This document shows positions 34,946-43,725 of a stretch of DNA of 64,000 nt, piece after piece. The stretch covers positions 623,548 to 687,547 of the forward strand of contig JAJQGT010000006.1 in assembly GCA_021201135.1 (NCBI GenBank), given 5' to 3'. Source of the DNA: Oscillospiraceae bacterium (lineage in GTDB: Bacteria > Bacillota > Clostridia > Oscillospirales > Ruminococcaceae). The position numbers and the translations under genes are program-made. Each line of letters opens with the position of its first letter. Within the stretch, counting starts at the first letter, position 1. Below the pieces are notes generated by a model. The model had not been told where the DNA came from and did no database searches. It was given only the letters and a program-made list of their open reading frames with translations.

Positions 34946-36541
34946 ATGAAGATGATACGATTATATACCCGGGAGCCGATGGATACGGCGATTTATGATG
35001 CTAAGCTGGCTTACAGTATGCATATTGCCATTTGGAATGGCGAGGAATTCAAAGGTCTCAACCACAACAGCGGAGTGTTCTTTGCTAAGGCTGTAGAAAA
35101 TCCGGATGGGTCCTTAACGGCGAAGTCGCTGAAGGAACCGAAGGCTGTCAGGATGGACGACGGGAGCTATCTTATCTCGGCGATAAGGGCTGAGGCGGAC
35201 GGATGTAGCGACGGAACAGCTCTGCTGGCGAGGACACGGGATTTTCTTTGGTACGAGGAGCTCGGGCGGGAGGATGAGCTCTACAGCCGGAGCTTCGATA
35301 TGAGTGATACAATCGAGATTCCGGACGAAATTGCCGAAAGGCTTGTCAACACACTCACGACGCCGGAAAATATCGCTATTGAATTTCCGGAGACGGTTGC
35401 TGTGTCTTCAAGAGAAGAGCTCGAAGAAATCAAGGCGAAGGCGGTATATAGCGACGGGTCGACGGATTTGAAACGGGTTGACTGGGATTTAGGCGGTGTC
35501 GACTTCTCCCTAAAAGGCGAATATGAGATTGAGGGCAGGGTTCATCAGGAGCACTTTGAGTTTCCGGTGGCTGTCAACCGTGCCGACCCGTGCGTTGCGT
35601 TCTGGGACGGGTACTATTATTATATTGCGACTAACGACGCCGACGGGAACCACACTCTTTATATAAGGAAAGCGGAGACGATTCAGGGACTGGTGACGGC
35701 GGAGGAGGTTTTACTGCTCGATTCCGAAACTTACGAAAGCATCGGAGGGCTTCTCTGGGCGCCGGAGTTTCACGAAATCAAGGGAAGGCTTTACATCTTC
35801 CACGCCTGCACGCCGGGAGAGTTCTTTAAGGAAGAAAGCCACGTGATGGAGTTACGTCTGGGCGGCGACCCGATGAACCGGGATGACTGGTCGAGACCAA
35901 AAAGAGTCATGAAAGCGGACGGAAGCGACCTTGCCGAAGCAGGAAGAACAATCACGCTTGATATGACCGAGTTCGAGTGGAAAGGAAAATACTATGTCGC
36001 ATGGTCGCAGAGGGAGTTTTTGCCGAAGGATTTGGGCGCATGGCTCTATTTTGCGGAGCTCGACCCGGATGAGCCGACAAGACTTCTTTCCGAGCCGGTG
36101 ATAATATCGAAGCCGGACTACGGCTGGGCGAATAACCACACGTTTGTCGACGAAGGACCGTTTGCCTTGAACCTGGGAGACAAGCTCTGGCTCACATTTT
36201 CGAGTGCGGCTGTCGACTCAACCTATGTCGTTTCGGCGCTGATTCTTGAGAAGGGAAAAGACCCGCTGAATCCAAAGAGCTGGCGAAAGATGAACTATCC
36301 ATTGCTGACTTCACGAAGCGTTCCGGGCGAATTCGGAACTGGGCACAATGCATACGTCAAAGATAAAGACGGGCACATCTTCAACACATATCATGCCCGA
36401 CCGGGCGTCGACGGTCCACGTTCAAGTGGAATAAGAAGAGTTCACTTCAATGTCTACGGTGAGCCGGTACTCGACATGACAGAAGAAATTGATGTGAAAC
36501 CCGACTTAATGTGTATAAAAACGAAGCTCGTTATCAAATAG
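34946..36541 (+). CDS. Glycoside hydrolase family 43-like protein (cytoplasmic)
   Basis: A 531-residue protein without a signal peptide. Residues about 1-140 are a beta-rich N-terminal region; then come an immunoglobulin-like stretch ('FPETVAVSSREELEEIKAKAVY') and a five-blade propeller typical of GH43 at about 220-530: 'RADPCVAFWDGYYYYIATND' (general base Asp), 'LLWAPEFHEIKGRLYIFHA', 'LDMTEFEWKGKYYVAWSQ', 'VDEGPFALNLGDKLWLTFS' (acid Glu) and 'GTGHNAYVKDKDG'. GH43 enzymes are mainly arabinofuranosidases or xylosidases. A cytosolic form would act on imported oligosaccharides. ATG 34946 follows GGAGG; the 39 extra N-terminal residues of the ORF lack a ribosome site. Confidence 0.85.
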   Translation: MKMIRLYTREPMDTAIYDAKLAYSMHIAIWNGEEFKGLNHNSGVFFAKAVENPDGSLTAKSLKEPKAVRMDDGSYLISAIRAEADGCSDGTALLARTRDFLWYEELGREDELYSRSFDMSDTIEIPDEIAERLVNTLTTPENIAIEFPETVAVSSREELEEIKAKAVYSDGSTDLKRVDWDLGGVDFSLKGEYEIEGRVHQEHFEFPVAVNRADPCVAFWDGYYYYIATNDADGNHTLYIRKAETIQGLVTAEEVLLLDSETYESIGGLLWAPEFHEIKGRLYIFHACTPGEFFKEESHVMELRLGGDPMNRDDWSRPKRVMKADGSDLAEAGRTITLDMTEFEWKGKYYVAWSQREFLPKDLGAWLYFAELDPDEPTRLLSEPVIISKPDYGWANNHTFVDEGPFALNLGDKLWLTFSSAAVDSTYVVSALILEKGKDPLNPKSWRKMNYPLLTSRSVPGEFGTGHNAYVKDKDGHIFNTYHARPGVDGPRSSGIRRVHFNVYGEPVLDMTEEIDVKPDLMCIKTKLVIK

Positions 36542-36651
36542 GACATAATTTCTTTCTCAGACGTTTCACAAGGCTTTTCTATTGACTTAATGCAGTTTTA
36601 AAAATCCGTGAGTATAATGTGCGCATAAACTTCCTAAGGAGGAACGCAAAT

Positions 36652-37077
36652 ATGAAACTCAAAAGATTATTAGCAATACTCATGAGCCTGTCGCTGATGG
36701 TGATGCTTGTAGGATGTACTTCAGGTGATGATACTGACGACGAAGCCGAGACCACCACTTCGGCAACCACAGCTGAGACAGAAGCGGAAGAAACAGAAGA
36801 CGAGGTTACAGTCGACGACGAAGAATCAACAGATGCCGAGGCATCTGAGGAAGACGAAGAATCGGCTGATGACGGCACTGCCGAAGATACCGACGCTACC
36901 GAAGATGAAGAATCAGCGGACGCTGAGGCTACTGAGGATGAAACCACAGAAGCTGAAGAATCTGAAGATGCTGTAGCGACCGACTCGGACAGCGAAGAGG
37001 AATCAACCACTGAAGACGCTGAAGCTGAGGACACAGAAGCTGAAGAATCTGCGGATTCTGAAGAGACAGAAGAGTAA
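36652..37077 (+). CDS. Acidic low-complexity lipoprotein
   Basis: A 141-residue protein: a lipoprotein signal (MKLKRLLAILMSLSLMVMLVGC, lipobox LVGC) followed by about 115 residues made almost wholly of E, D, T, S and A (for example 'EESADAEATEDETTEAEESE'). There is no folded domain after the anchor. AGGAGG precedes the ATG. It lies between GH43 and the tannase-like gene, each separated by terminators. Such tails usually form spacers ahead of surface enzymes; here the tail is the entire protein. Possible roles are cation binding or surface charge, or it is a lipoprotein whose domain was lost. Function unknown. Confidence 0.75.
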   Translation: MKLKRLLAILMSLSLMVMLVGCTSGDDTDDEAETTTSATTAETEAEETEDEVTVDDEESTDAEASEEDEESADDGTAEDTDATEDEESADAEATEDETTEAEESEDAVATDSDSEEESTTEDAEAEDTEAEESADSEETEE

Positions 37078-37104
37078 ACCCCGATAATTCTCCTATACTA
37101 AAAA

Positions 37105-37135
37105 CCGCCTGCTCTTGTGAGTGGGCGGCTTTCAC
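37105..37135 (+). terminator. Terminator after the acidic lipoprotein
   Basis: CCGCC-tg-CTC ttgt GAG-tg-GGCGG hairpin followed by CTTTCACTT; moderate U-run. Confidence 0.55.
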
Positions 37136-37224
37136 TTAACTTTCACAAAATCCTTAAAGCTGGCTTAAGTTTCAGAGAGCAAAATAATAAAATAGAATTT
37201 ACTTTTTTGAAGAAGGGTGATATA

Positions 37225-39585
37225 ATGAAGTGCAAGAAAATTATCTCCATAGTCACATGTCTTTGCATGATACTGACGCTGGTCGGGTGCGGTAGCAGTT
37301 CAACTGAATCTACCGATGCCGAAGCAACCGAAAACACTGCAGAAACAGAGACTCAGGAAACTTCATCGGAGGCGACTGTTGTGTCGGACAAGGAATATAT
37401 TGAATACACGTTGAATCTGGCGAATAACACCGATTACACTTGGACTTATCAGACGAACTCGTGGGTTATGTCTATCGTTTCGGCGGTGGCTTATCCTGAA
37501 ATTGAGGACGAGGAAGGCGTTTCCGTCTGCGTTCCGGCGGCTTACGTCACCGGTATCGACACTGACGGCGACGGCACTGCCGACGTTACGGCTGAAAACT
37601 ATTCAGAACCGGTAAACGGCATTCTCGTCATCGACTATGATGCAGAAATTACGAGCACCAACGGACAGGTATATACGGCAAGCACTGCTCCGGTTATCTT
37701 AAACACCGGTGCGGCTGGATATGGCAATGCGACGAATACTCTCGCCTCTTCAACCTATGCTGAAGAGGGCTATATCAATGTCGCTTGCGGCAACAGGGGC
37801 AAGCAGGACACTGCCACCGACGAGGACGGCAACACCTACTATACCGGTGATGCTCCTTCGTGTCTTGCAGACCAGAAGGCGGCGGCAAGGTTTGTCAAGT
37901 ACAACATTCTCCTTGGCAACCTTCCCGGAAGCGTTGATTACCTCGTTTCGACCGGCGGTTCCGGCGGCGGAGCACATGCCACGATGTTTGCGGCAACCTC
38001 GAACAACCCGGACTTCTATCCTTATCAGGAAGAGGTCGGAGCAGTCGGATGCTACCTCTGTGACGATGGGACCTACACCACGACCGTCACCATTGACGGC
38101 GAAGAGGTTTCACTCTCGGACGGCGCCTGGGGCTGTATCGCCTACAGTGCTATCACCTCTCTTTACGAAGCTGATATGACTTTGGCTTTCGAGTACTATA
38201 TGGACACCACCTACGATTTCGGAAGCTCATTCCAGAAGCAACTGGCGGCTTATCTCTCGGAAGCTTATATGGAATACATCAACGAGCAGAACCTCACCGT
38301 AGAGGAAAGTGCAGTCGGCTTTGACCTCGACGGCGACGGCGAGCTCAATTCTACGATTGCTCTCACGATAGAGTGCGACCCGGACGAATATCCCGAAACA
38401 AACGGCTATCACGGAACTTATCTCGATTTGTATCTTGCGGAATTCACCGAGAATTTGCAGTGGTATCTTGAGAACTTAGACTATGCCGACGGCTGGACCT
38501 GGTTCGACGAAGACGGCAACGCCCTTTCGGACGAAGAGGTTGCAGCTATGACCACTCAAGAAAAAGCAGAGGCCTTCATCGAGGGCAGATACTCGAAATC
38601 GAGCTCGACCGGAATGGCAACCGGCAACCTTCCCAGCGGAATGAACGGAGCACTTGACTTTGACCATTCGGACGGTGAAACAGGCAGAGGCGAAATGACA
38701 GGCGGTCGAGGAGACATCACCGGAGATATCTCCGGCGACTTTGCTGGCGGTGATCTTCCCGACGGTGAAATCGGTGATATTGCGGGCGGTGACCTTCCCG
38801 ACGGAGAAATCGGCGATATCGATATCGGCACCACCGAAGTCGGCACCGAAGGCTCGGGCGATTCTATGGTCGTAGGCACTCCCGATGCGGGAACGACACA
38901 GTCTGCCTCCGGCAGTCGGGACTCGGCGAACTACTCGACTTATGACGAAATGCTCGAGGCTTACGAGACAGATATCGCATCAATCCTTGAGGGCGACGAA
39001 TACGGAAACAACATTGTTTCGCTCTATAATCCTCTTAATTATATCGGCGATGACGACACCGAAAGCCCGACTTGGGTCAGAATCCTCTGCGGTGCTTCCG
39101 AGGGCGACATCTCGATGTTCAACTCTCTTAACTTGCAGATTGCCATGCTCAACGCAGGAATCGACTGCAACATCGAATGGCAGTGGGACGGCGGACATGT
39201 TCCGTCGGAAATCCTCGGCGACTCGTTTGCGCTCTACGTCGATGAGATGTACGGCGAGTATGTAAGCGGCGTGACAACTGAAAAAGCCGAAGCCGAAACT
39301 CAGACCACTAACGGCAGTTCGACAACTGCCAGTGGCACCGACCTCAGTTCTTGGGTTACGCTTAATGACGACGGAACGGTATCATTCAGCTTGGCGGATG
39401 CTGTAGCCTACAGAACCAACGGCGCAAGCAAGGCAATGCCCGGCTTCGACGTCATCGACTACGGTCAGGAGGACTACGTCTTCGGCAACACCGAGCAGGA
39501 CGCAAGGCACTGGGACACCTACCTCCTGGAGATACTTGAAGAATACCGAGACGTACTCGAGCCACTGTTCAACAGCGGAGACTAA
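37225..39585 (+). CDS. Tannase/feruloyl-esterase-like alpha/beta-hydrolase lipoprotein
   Basis: A 786-residue protein with lipobox LVGC. A large alpha/beta hydrolase follows: nucleophile elbow STGGSGGGAH (Ser in GGSGG, residue about 249), an oxyanion-type 'CGNRGKQDTATDEDG' segment, and a C-terminal Asp/His pair ('CGASEGDISMFN' and 'WDGGHVPSEI', 30 residues apart) as in bacterial tannases. These enzymes cut gallate or other hydroxycinnamate-type esters of plant phenolics. A Gly/Asp-rich insert at about 485-570 contains a duplicated GGDLPDGEIGDI. ATG 37225 is preceded by AAGGGTGA. The substrate is inferred from family resemblance; a related aryl esterase is the alternative. Confidence 0.65.
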   Translation: MKCKKIISIVTCLCMILTLVGCGSSSTESTDAEATENTAETETQETSSEATVVSDKEYIEYTLNLANNTDYTWTYQTNSWVMSIVSAVAYPEIEDEEGVSVCVPAAYVTGIDTDGDGTADVTAENYSEPVNGILVIDYDAEITSTNGQVYTASTAPVILNTGAAGYGNATNTLASSTYAEEGYINVACGNRGKQDTATDEDGNTYYTGDAPSCLADQKAAARFVKYNILLGNLPGSVDYLVSTGGSGGGAHATMFAATSNNPDFYPYQEEVGAVGCYLCDDGTYTTTVTIDGEEVSLSDGAWGCIAYSAITSLYEADMTLAFEYYMDTTYDFGSSFQKQLAAYLSEAYMEYINEQNLTVEESAVGFDLDGDGELNSTIALTIECDPDEYPETNGYHGTYLDLYLAEFTENLQWYLENLDYADGWTWFDEDGNALSDEEVAAMTTQEKAEAFIEGRYSKSSSTGMATGNLPSGMNGALDFDHSDGETGRGEMTGGRGDITGDISGDFAGGDLPDGEIGDIAGGDLPDGEIGDIDIGTTEVGTEGSGDSMVVGTPDAGTTQSASGSRDSANYSTYDEMLEAYETDIASILEGDEYGNNIVSLYNPLNYIGDDDTESPTWVRILCGASEGDISMFNSLNLQIAMLNAGIDCNIEWQWDGGHVPSEILGDSFALYVDEMYGEYVSGVTTEKAEAETQTTNGSSTTASGTDLSSWVTLNDDGTVSFSLADAVAYRTNGASKAMPGFDVIDYGQEDYVFGNTEQDARHWDTYLLEILEEYRDVLEPLFNSGD

Positions 39586-39626
39586 AACCGGTTTTAACCG
39601 GATTGCCATCACCTTCCCTTCCACAT

Positions 39627-39675
39627 AAAGCAAAGCGGCATCCTCCCCGAGGGTGTCGCTTTGCTTTTAAAATTT
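39627..39675 (+). terminator. Terminator after the tannase-like gene
   Basis: AAAGCAAAGCG ... CGCTTTGCTTT long stem with an inner pairing, followed by TAAAATTTTTTT. Confidence 0.85.
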
Positions 39676-39703
39676 TTTTGATTTCCATATTCCATTCTTC
39701 CGT

Positions 39704-39734
39704 GAAGTGTGGTATAATGCTTTTATCACACTTC
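39704..39734 (+). promoter_or_regulatory. Extended -10 promoter within an inverted repeat, xylanase gene
   Basis: TGGTATAAT (39710-39718) is an extended -10. It is enclosed by GAAGTGTG (39704-39711) and CACACTTC (39727-39734), a perfect 8-bp inverted repeat with a 15-bp gap. The layout suggests a repressor operator or a 5' mRNA hairpin. Confidence 0.6.
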
Positions 39735-39752
39735 GTGAAAGGAATACATATT

Positions 39753-41066
39753 ATGAAAACTTCATTCAAACGAATCCTTGCGATTGTTCTTTCGGCTTGT
39801 ATGATGCTCTCGCTTGTCTCCTGCGGAGAAGAGGCTGAGGTCGATTACCTTACGGATCTCACCGACCAATCGCTCACCTACACTCTTGACGAGCTCTATG
39901 ACATCGAGACCGAGACCCTTTATGCCGCCGACTATGAGCTTCCGGCACTTTATAAGTACTTCGAGGGGCTCTGCAACATCGGCGTGGCGTTCACATCCGA
40001 CCAGATTGTCGACCTCGAGGACGACATCACCAAGAGCATCTTAAAGCACTACAGAGTTTATACTCTCGGCAACGAGCTCAAGCCCGACCACGTCAACCCT
40101 TCCGAGGGAGAATATAACTTTGACGATGCGGACGCATTTGTCGAGTTCGGACAGCTCACCGATGCCACCCTCCGTGGACATACTCTCGTATGGCACTCGC
40201 AGGTTCCCGACTGGTGGTTCAAGGCTGACCCCTCAGACGAGAGCTCACTTGAAGATTGCCTTGCAAACGGCATTCTTGCGACAAGCGACCAGCTTATCGA
40301 AAGAATGCAGGAATACATCACGACCGTTGTAACGAGATATGCCGACACCATCGACATCTGGGACGTGTGCAACGAAGTCCTGAACGACTCGGGAACGGGC
40401 GTAAGAGGCATCAACGACAGCTCCTACTGGTCCTATATCATCGGTGACCTTGACGGCGACGGCTATTCTGACGACTATATCCAGATTGCATTTGAAGCCG
40501 CAAGAGCCGCTAACGAAGACGCAGTCCTCATGATCAACGACTACAACATGGAATGGTCTTCTGCCAAGTGCCAGCAGATGTATAACCTCGTTCTCAGAAT
40601 GTTCGAAAAGGGCGTAAGAATCGACGGCGTCGGCTTCCAGTCCCACATCGAACTCGACTGCAACGTTGAGACCTACAGACAGAATCTCGAGCTTATAGCA
40701 AGCCTTTCGGACCTCTACGACGAGTACTTCCCCGAGTATGCAGGAAACTTCCGCATCACAATTACCGAGCTTGATATGGACATGTTCATCGGTTCGAATT
40801 CCGACGGCGGATATTACGTCTGGTCGGACGAAGAGTTTGAACAGCAGGCTGAAAAGTATGCCGAGCTTATCGACATATTCCTCGACTTTGCCGACGAAGG
40901 CGTCATCGACACCATCATCTTCTGGGGCACAGACGACGAGAACTCGTGGCTCAACTCAACCCCAAAGATAAGAAGAAACGCTTCCCTGCTCTTCGACAGA
41001 GACCTCTCGGTCAAGCCCTGCTTCTACTCTATTGCGGAAGCGGCGCTGACGCATGTGTCAGGTTGA
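39753..41066 (+). CDS. GH10 endo-1,4-beta-xylanase lipoprotein
   Basis: A 437-residue lipoprotein (MKTSFKRILAIVLSACMMLS, lipobox VSC). The GH10 barrel covers about 70-430: 'NELKPDHVNPSEGEYNFDDAD', 'LRGHTLVWHSQVPDWWF', acid/base Glu in WDVCNEVLND, 'MINDYNMEW', 'IDGVGFQSHI', nucleophile Glu in ITITELDMDMF, and 'IIFWGTDDENSWLN'. It cleaves internal xylan linkages at the cell surface. There is no carbohydrate-binding module. AAAGGAATACATATT precedes ATG 39753; the 50 additional residues in the longest ORF are the upstream terminator. The stop codon lies inside a set of palindromes. Confidence 0.95.
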   Translation: MKTSFKRILAIVLSACMMLSLVSCGEEAEVDYLTDLTDQSLTYTLDELYDIETETLYAADYELPALYKYFEGLCNIGVAFTSDQIVDLEDDITKSILKHYRVYTLGNELKPDHVNPSEGEYNFDDADAFVEFGQLTDATLRGHTLVWHSQVPDWWFKADPSDESSLEDCLANGILATSDQLIERMQEYITTVVTRYADTIDIWDVCNEVLNDSGTGVRGINDSSYWSYIIGDLDGDGYSDDYIQIAFEAARAANEDAVLMINDYNMEWSSAKCQQMYNLVLRMFEKGVRIDGVGFQSHIELDCNVETYRQNLELIASLSDLYDEYFPEYAGNFRITITELDMDMFIGSNSDGGYYVWSDEEFEQQAEKYAELIDIFLDFADEGVIDTIIFWGTDDENSWLNSTPKIRRNASLLFDRDLSVKPCFYSIAEAALTHVSG

Positions 41067-41094
41067 CGCATACGTCAGATTGACACATGTGTCA
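41047..41094. repeat. Three tandem 14-bp palindromes across the xylanase stop codon
   Basis: TGACGCATGTGTCA, TGACGCATACGTCA and TGACACATGTGTCA start at 41047, 41064 and 41081, exactly 17 bp apart. The last is a perfect palindrome and the others nearly so. The xylanase TGA is the first triplet of the second copy. Confidence 0.8.
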
Positions 41095-41125
41095 GATTAA
41101 AATTGCCATCTCCATCTCTCACCAT

Positions 41126-41168
41126 GGTGCGCTTTGGTTCTTTTCGGAGCCGGGCGCACCGCCTTTTT
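41126..41168 (+). terminator. Terminator of the xylanase gene
   Basis: GGTGCGC ... GCGCACC with an inner GGTTC/GGAGCC stem, followed by GCCTTTTTC. Confidence 0.8.
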
Positions 41169-41203
41169 CCCGAAATAAATTTTGAATCAGCATAAGATAA
41201 CTA

Positions 41204-41232
41204 TTGACATTTTGGCACGCTCTGCTTATAAT
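41204..41232 (+). promoter_or_regulatory. Consensus promoter of the lysine operon
   Basis: TTGACA, exactly 17 bp, TATAAT, immediately before the riboswitch. Confidence 0.92.
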
Positions 41233-41235
41233 ATA

Positions 41236-41476
41236 AAAGAGGTAGAGGCGCGGTATGCCAAGAGTAGCGATGCCATGTTGACCGCCGAGGTCGGCATTTG
41301 CGAAAGGGACTACTGCCGAGGACGCTTTACGGCAAAAAAGTGATCCGGCAATGCGGTTAATATCCGTTTTGCTGTCGCACCAAAAGTGCGGAGAGCTATC
41401 GACGTTTCATACTGCGCGGCTGTACGCGCTTATAATGAATCGGCGGCAGCTGCTCTTTGCGGCTGTCTTTTTGTTT
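41236..41476 (+). promoter_or_regulatory. Lysine riboswitch (L-box) with terminator platform
   Basis: The 5' end AGAGGTAGAGGCGC followed by AAGAGTA is the L-box signature; GCGAAAGGGACT and CTGCCGAGG follow at the expected central helix, and several long hairpins fill about 190 nt. The platform ends with GCAGCTGC-tcttt-GCGGCTGT and CTTTTTGTTTTG (about 41444-41476), an intrinsic terminator 45 bp before dapA. L-boxes bind lysine and switch off lysine synthesis; the downstream genes fit exactly. Confidence 0.9.
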
Positions 41477-41521
41477 TGTAATCCAAATCTAACTCAAAAT
41501 AAACAATAAGAGGTTATCATC

Positions 41522-42406
41522 ATGAAGCACACTGTATTCAGGGGAGCGGCAACCGCTCTTATAACTCCGTTCAAGGACGGGGCTGTCGACTATGAAAGCT
41601 ACGAAAGAATTCTCGAACAGCAGATTTCCGGGGGCATTGAGGCTCTGGTCGTAGCGGGAACCACCGGCGAGGGCTCGACCCTTACCGACGAGGAGCACAA
41701 GAAAATAATCGAATTCACCGTCGAGAAGGTCAACCACCGCGTTCCTGTAATTGCCGGAACCGGCTCGAACGACACGGCTTATGCCGTCGAGCTTTCGAGA
41801 TTCGCAACTCAGGCGGGAGCGGACGCACTTCTCCTCGTTTCGCCCTACTACAACAAGGCGACTCAGGAAGGACTTTATCAGAGCTTCAAGCTCATTGCGG
41901 AGTCCTGCGGCGCACCCTGCATCCTCTATAACGTTCCGTCAAGAACGGGATGCAACATCAAGCCCGCAACTGCGGCAAGGCTTGCTGAGATTGACAACAT
42001 CGTCGCAATAAAAGAAGCATCGGGAGATATTTCTCAGGTAGCGGAGCTTGCGGCTCTTGCCGGCGACAAGCTTGATATCTACTCGGGCAACGACAACCAG
42101 ATTGTCCCGATTCTTTCTCTCGGCGGCTCGGGAGTTATCTCTGTTCTTTCGAACGTTCTTCCGCATGAGACCAACGAAATCTGCACAAAGTTCTTTGAGG
42201 GGGATGTTGCGGGTTCACGCGAAATGCAACTCAAGTACCTTCCGCTTATTGACGCTCTCTTCTGCGAGGTCAACCCGATTCCCGCAAAGGCGGCGATGGC
42301 GGCTATGGGGCTTTGCGAAAACGAGCTGAGGCTTCCGCTTACACCTATGGAAAAAGAGCACCTTGACAAGATGCTGGGAATTATGAAAAACGAAGGGATT
42401 ATATGA
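41522..42406 (+). CDS. dapA: 4-hydroxy-tetrahydrodipicolinate synthase
   Basis: A 294-residue aldolase joining pyruvate and aspartate semialdehyde. 'GAATALITPFKDG', 'ALVVAGTTGEGSTLTDEEH', 'LYNVPSRTGCNI' (catalytic Tyr and Arg) and the Schiff-base Lys in 'NIVAIKEASGDI' are present. First gene after the lysine riboswitch; lysA begins 3 bp later. Confidence 0.96.
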   Translation: MKHTVFRGAATALITPFKDGAVDYESYERILEQQISGGIEALVVAGTTGEGSTLTDEEHKKIIEFTVEKVNHRVPVIAGTGSNDTAYAVELSRFATQAGADALLLVSPYYNKATQEGLYQSFKLIAESCGAPCILYNVPSRTGCNIKPATAARLAEIDNIVAIKEASGDISQVAELAALAGDKLDIYSGNDNQIVPILSLGGSGVISVLSNVLPHETNEICTKFFEGDVAGSREMQLKYLPLIDALFCEVNPIPAKAAMAAMGLCENELRLPLTPMEKEHLDKMLGIMKNEGII

Positions 42407-42409
42407 TTT

Positions 42410-43714
42410 ATGGAGTCTGTTCTTACTGACAACGTGACTGTCCGCGACGGCGAGCTCTTCTTCTCGGAGCAAAGCGCGTCGTCGCTTGCAAAAAAATACG
42501 GCACTCCCCTTTATCTCATGGATGAAGGGAGAATCCGCCGGAACTGCCATGAATATAAATCCGCTCTTGACGAGTTCTATGGAAACGGTGCCGAGGCCAT
42601 CTATGCCGGAAAGGCGTGTTGCTTCAAGGCGATTTATAAGATTATTGACAAAGAGGGCTTGGGAGCGGATCTGGTCTCGGTCGGAGAAATCCACACAGCG
42701 AGACTTGCGGGCTTCCCTCTTGAAAAAGCCTACTTCCAGGGGAACAACAAGACCGACAGCGATATTGAATACGCAATAGACGCCGGTGTCGGCTATTTCG
42801 TCTGCGACAATGTCGAGGAAGTCGATGCGATTTCCGAAATCGCCGGCAAAAAGGGCGTCACGCAGAAGATTCTTTTGAGATTGACTCCGGGCATCGACCC
42901 TCATACATACGACGAAGTGGCGACCGGCAAGGTCGATTCGAAGTTCGGCACTGCCATCGAAACCGGTCAGGCGGAGGAGATTACGAAATACACCCTCACG
43001 AAGCCGAACATTAAGCTTTCCGGCTTCCATTGCCATGTCGGGTCGATGGTGTTCGATTCGGATACGTTCATAAGAAGTGCCGAGATTATGCTCGGTTTCT
43101 GCAAGCTGATGAACGAAAAGTACGGCTACGTCACCGAAATACTCGACCTTGGCGGAGGATATGGCGTAAGATACGTTGAATCACAGCCGGTTATCAGTAT
43201 CAGAGATAATATTAAACAGGTTTCAGAGTTTATTAAGGCTGAGTGCGAGAAGCTTGGCATTGCTCTCCCCTCTCTGAGATTGGAGCCCGGAAGAAGCATT
43301 GTCGCCGACGCGGGAATGACGCTTTACACCGTAGGCACCGTCAAGAGGATTACCGGGTACAAGAACTATGTCTCGATCGACGGCGGCATGACCGACAACC
43401 CGAGATATGCGCTTTATCACTCGGCTTACACTGTTCTCACTGCGAACAAAGCAAGCGAAGAGAAAACTTTGAAGTGTGATTTAGTAGGTAGATGCTGTGA
43501 GTCGGGAGATATCGTCCAGCCGGATGTAATGTTCCCCGAAAGCATCCAGAGGGGCGACATTGTTGCCGTTCTCACGACCGGTGCTTACAACTACTCGATG
43601 GCTTCGAACTATAATCGTATCGAAAGACCTCCGATTGTTATGGTTGACGGCGAGACGGATTATCTTGCCGTGAGACGCGAAACTCTTGAAGATCTGACGG
43701 CTTGCGACCTTTGA
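42410..43714 (+). CDS. lysA: Diaminopimelate decarboxylase
   Basis: A 434-residue PLP enzyme removing CO2 from meso-DAP to give lysine. 'YAGKACCFKAIYKII' holds the PLP Lys; 'GFHCHVGSMVFD', 'LDLGGGYGVRY', 'LEPGRSIVADAG', 'GRCCESGDIV' and 'GAYNYSMASNYN' follow in the usual order. The N-terminus 'LTDNVTVRDGELFFSEQSASSLAKKYGTPLY' is normal. Start 3 bp after the dapA stop. Confidence 0.96.
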   Translation: MESVLTDNVTVRDGELFFSEQSASSLAKKYGTPLYLMDEGRIRRNCHEYKSALDEFYGNGAEAIYAGKACCFKAIYKIIDKEGLGADLVSVGEIHTARLAGFPLEKAYFQGNNKTDSDIEYAIDAGVGYFVCDNVEEVDAISEIAGKKGVTQKILLRLTPGIDPHTYDEVATGKVDSKFGTAIETGQAEEITKYTLTKPNIKLSGFHCHVGSMVFDSDTFIRSAEIMLGFCKLMNEKYGYVTEILDLGGGYGVRYVESQPVISIRDNIKQVSEFIKAECEKLGIALPSLRLEPGRSIVADAGMTLYTVGTVKRITGYKNYVSIDGGMTDNPRYALYHSAYTVLTANKASEEKTLKCDLVGRCCESGDIVQPDVMFPESIQRGDIVAVLTTGAYNYSMASNYNRIERPPIVMVDGETDYLAVRRETLEDLTACDL

Positions 43715-43725
43715 AAGGACAAAGT

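Noticed and set aside
36579-37034. Minus-strand Ser-rich ORF (151 aa)
   Set aside because: Exact antisense of the acidic lipoprotein; its Ser/Ala bias follows from the codons of the real gene, and it lacks a ribosome site.
41047-41094. Tandem palindromes as a CRISPR array
   Set aside because: Only three 14-bp units with 3-bp gaps, no spacers and no cas genes.
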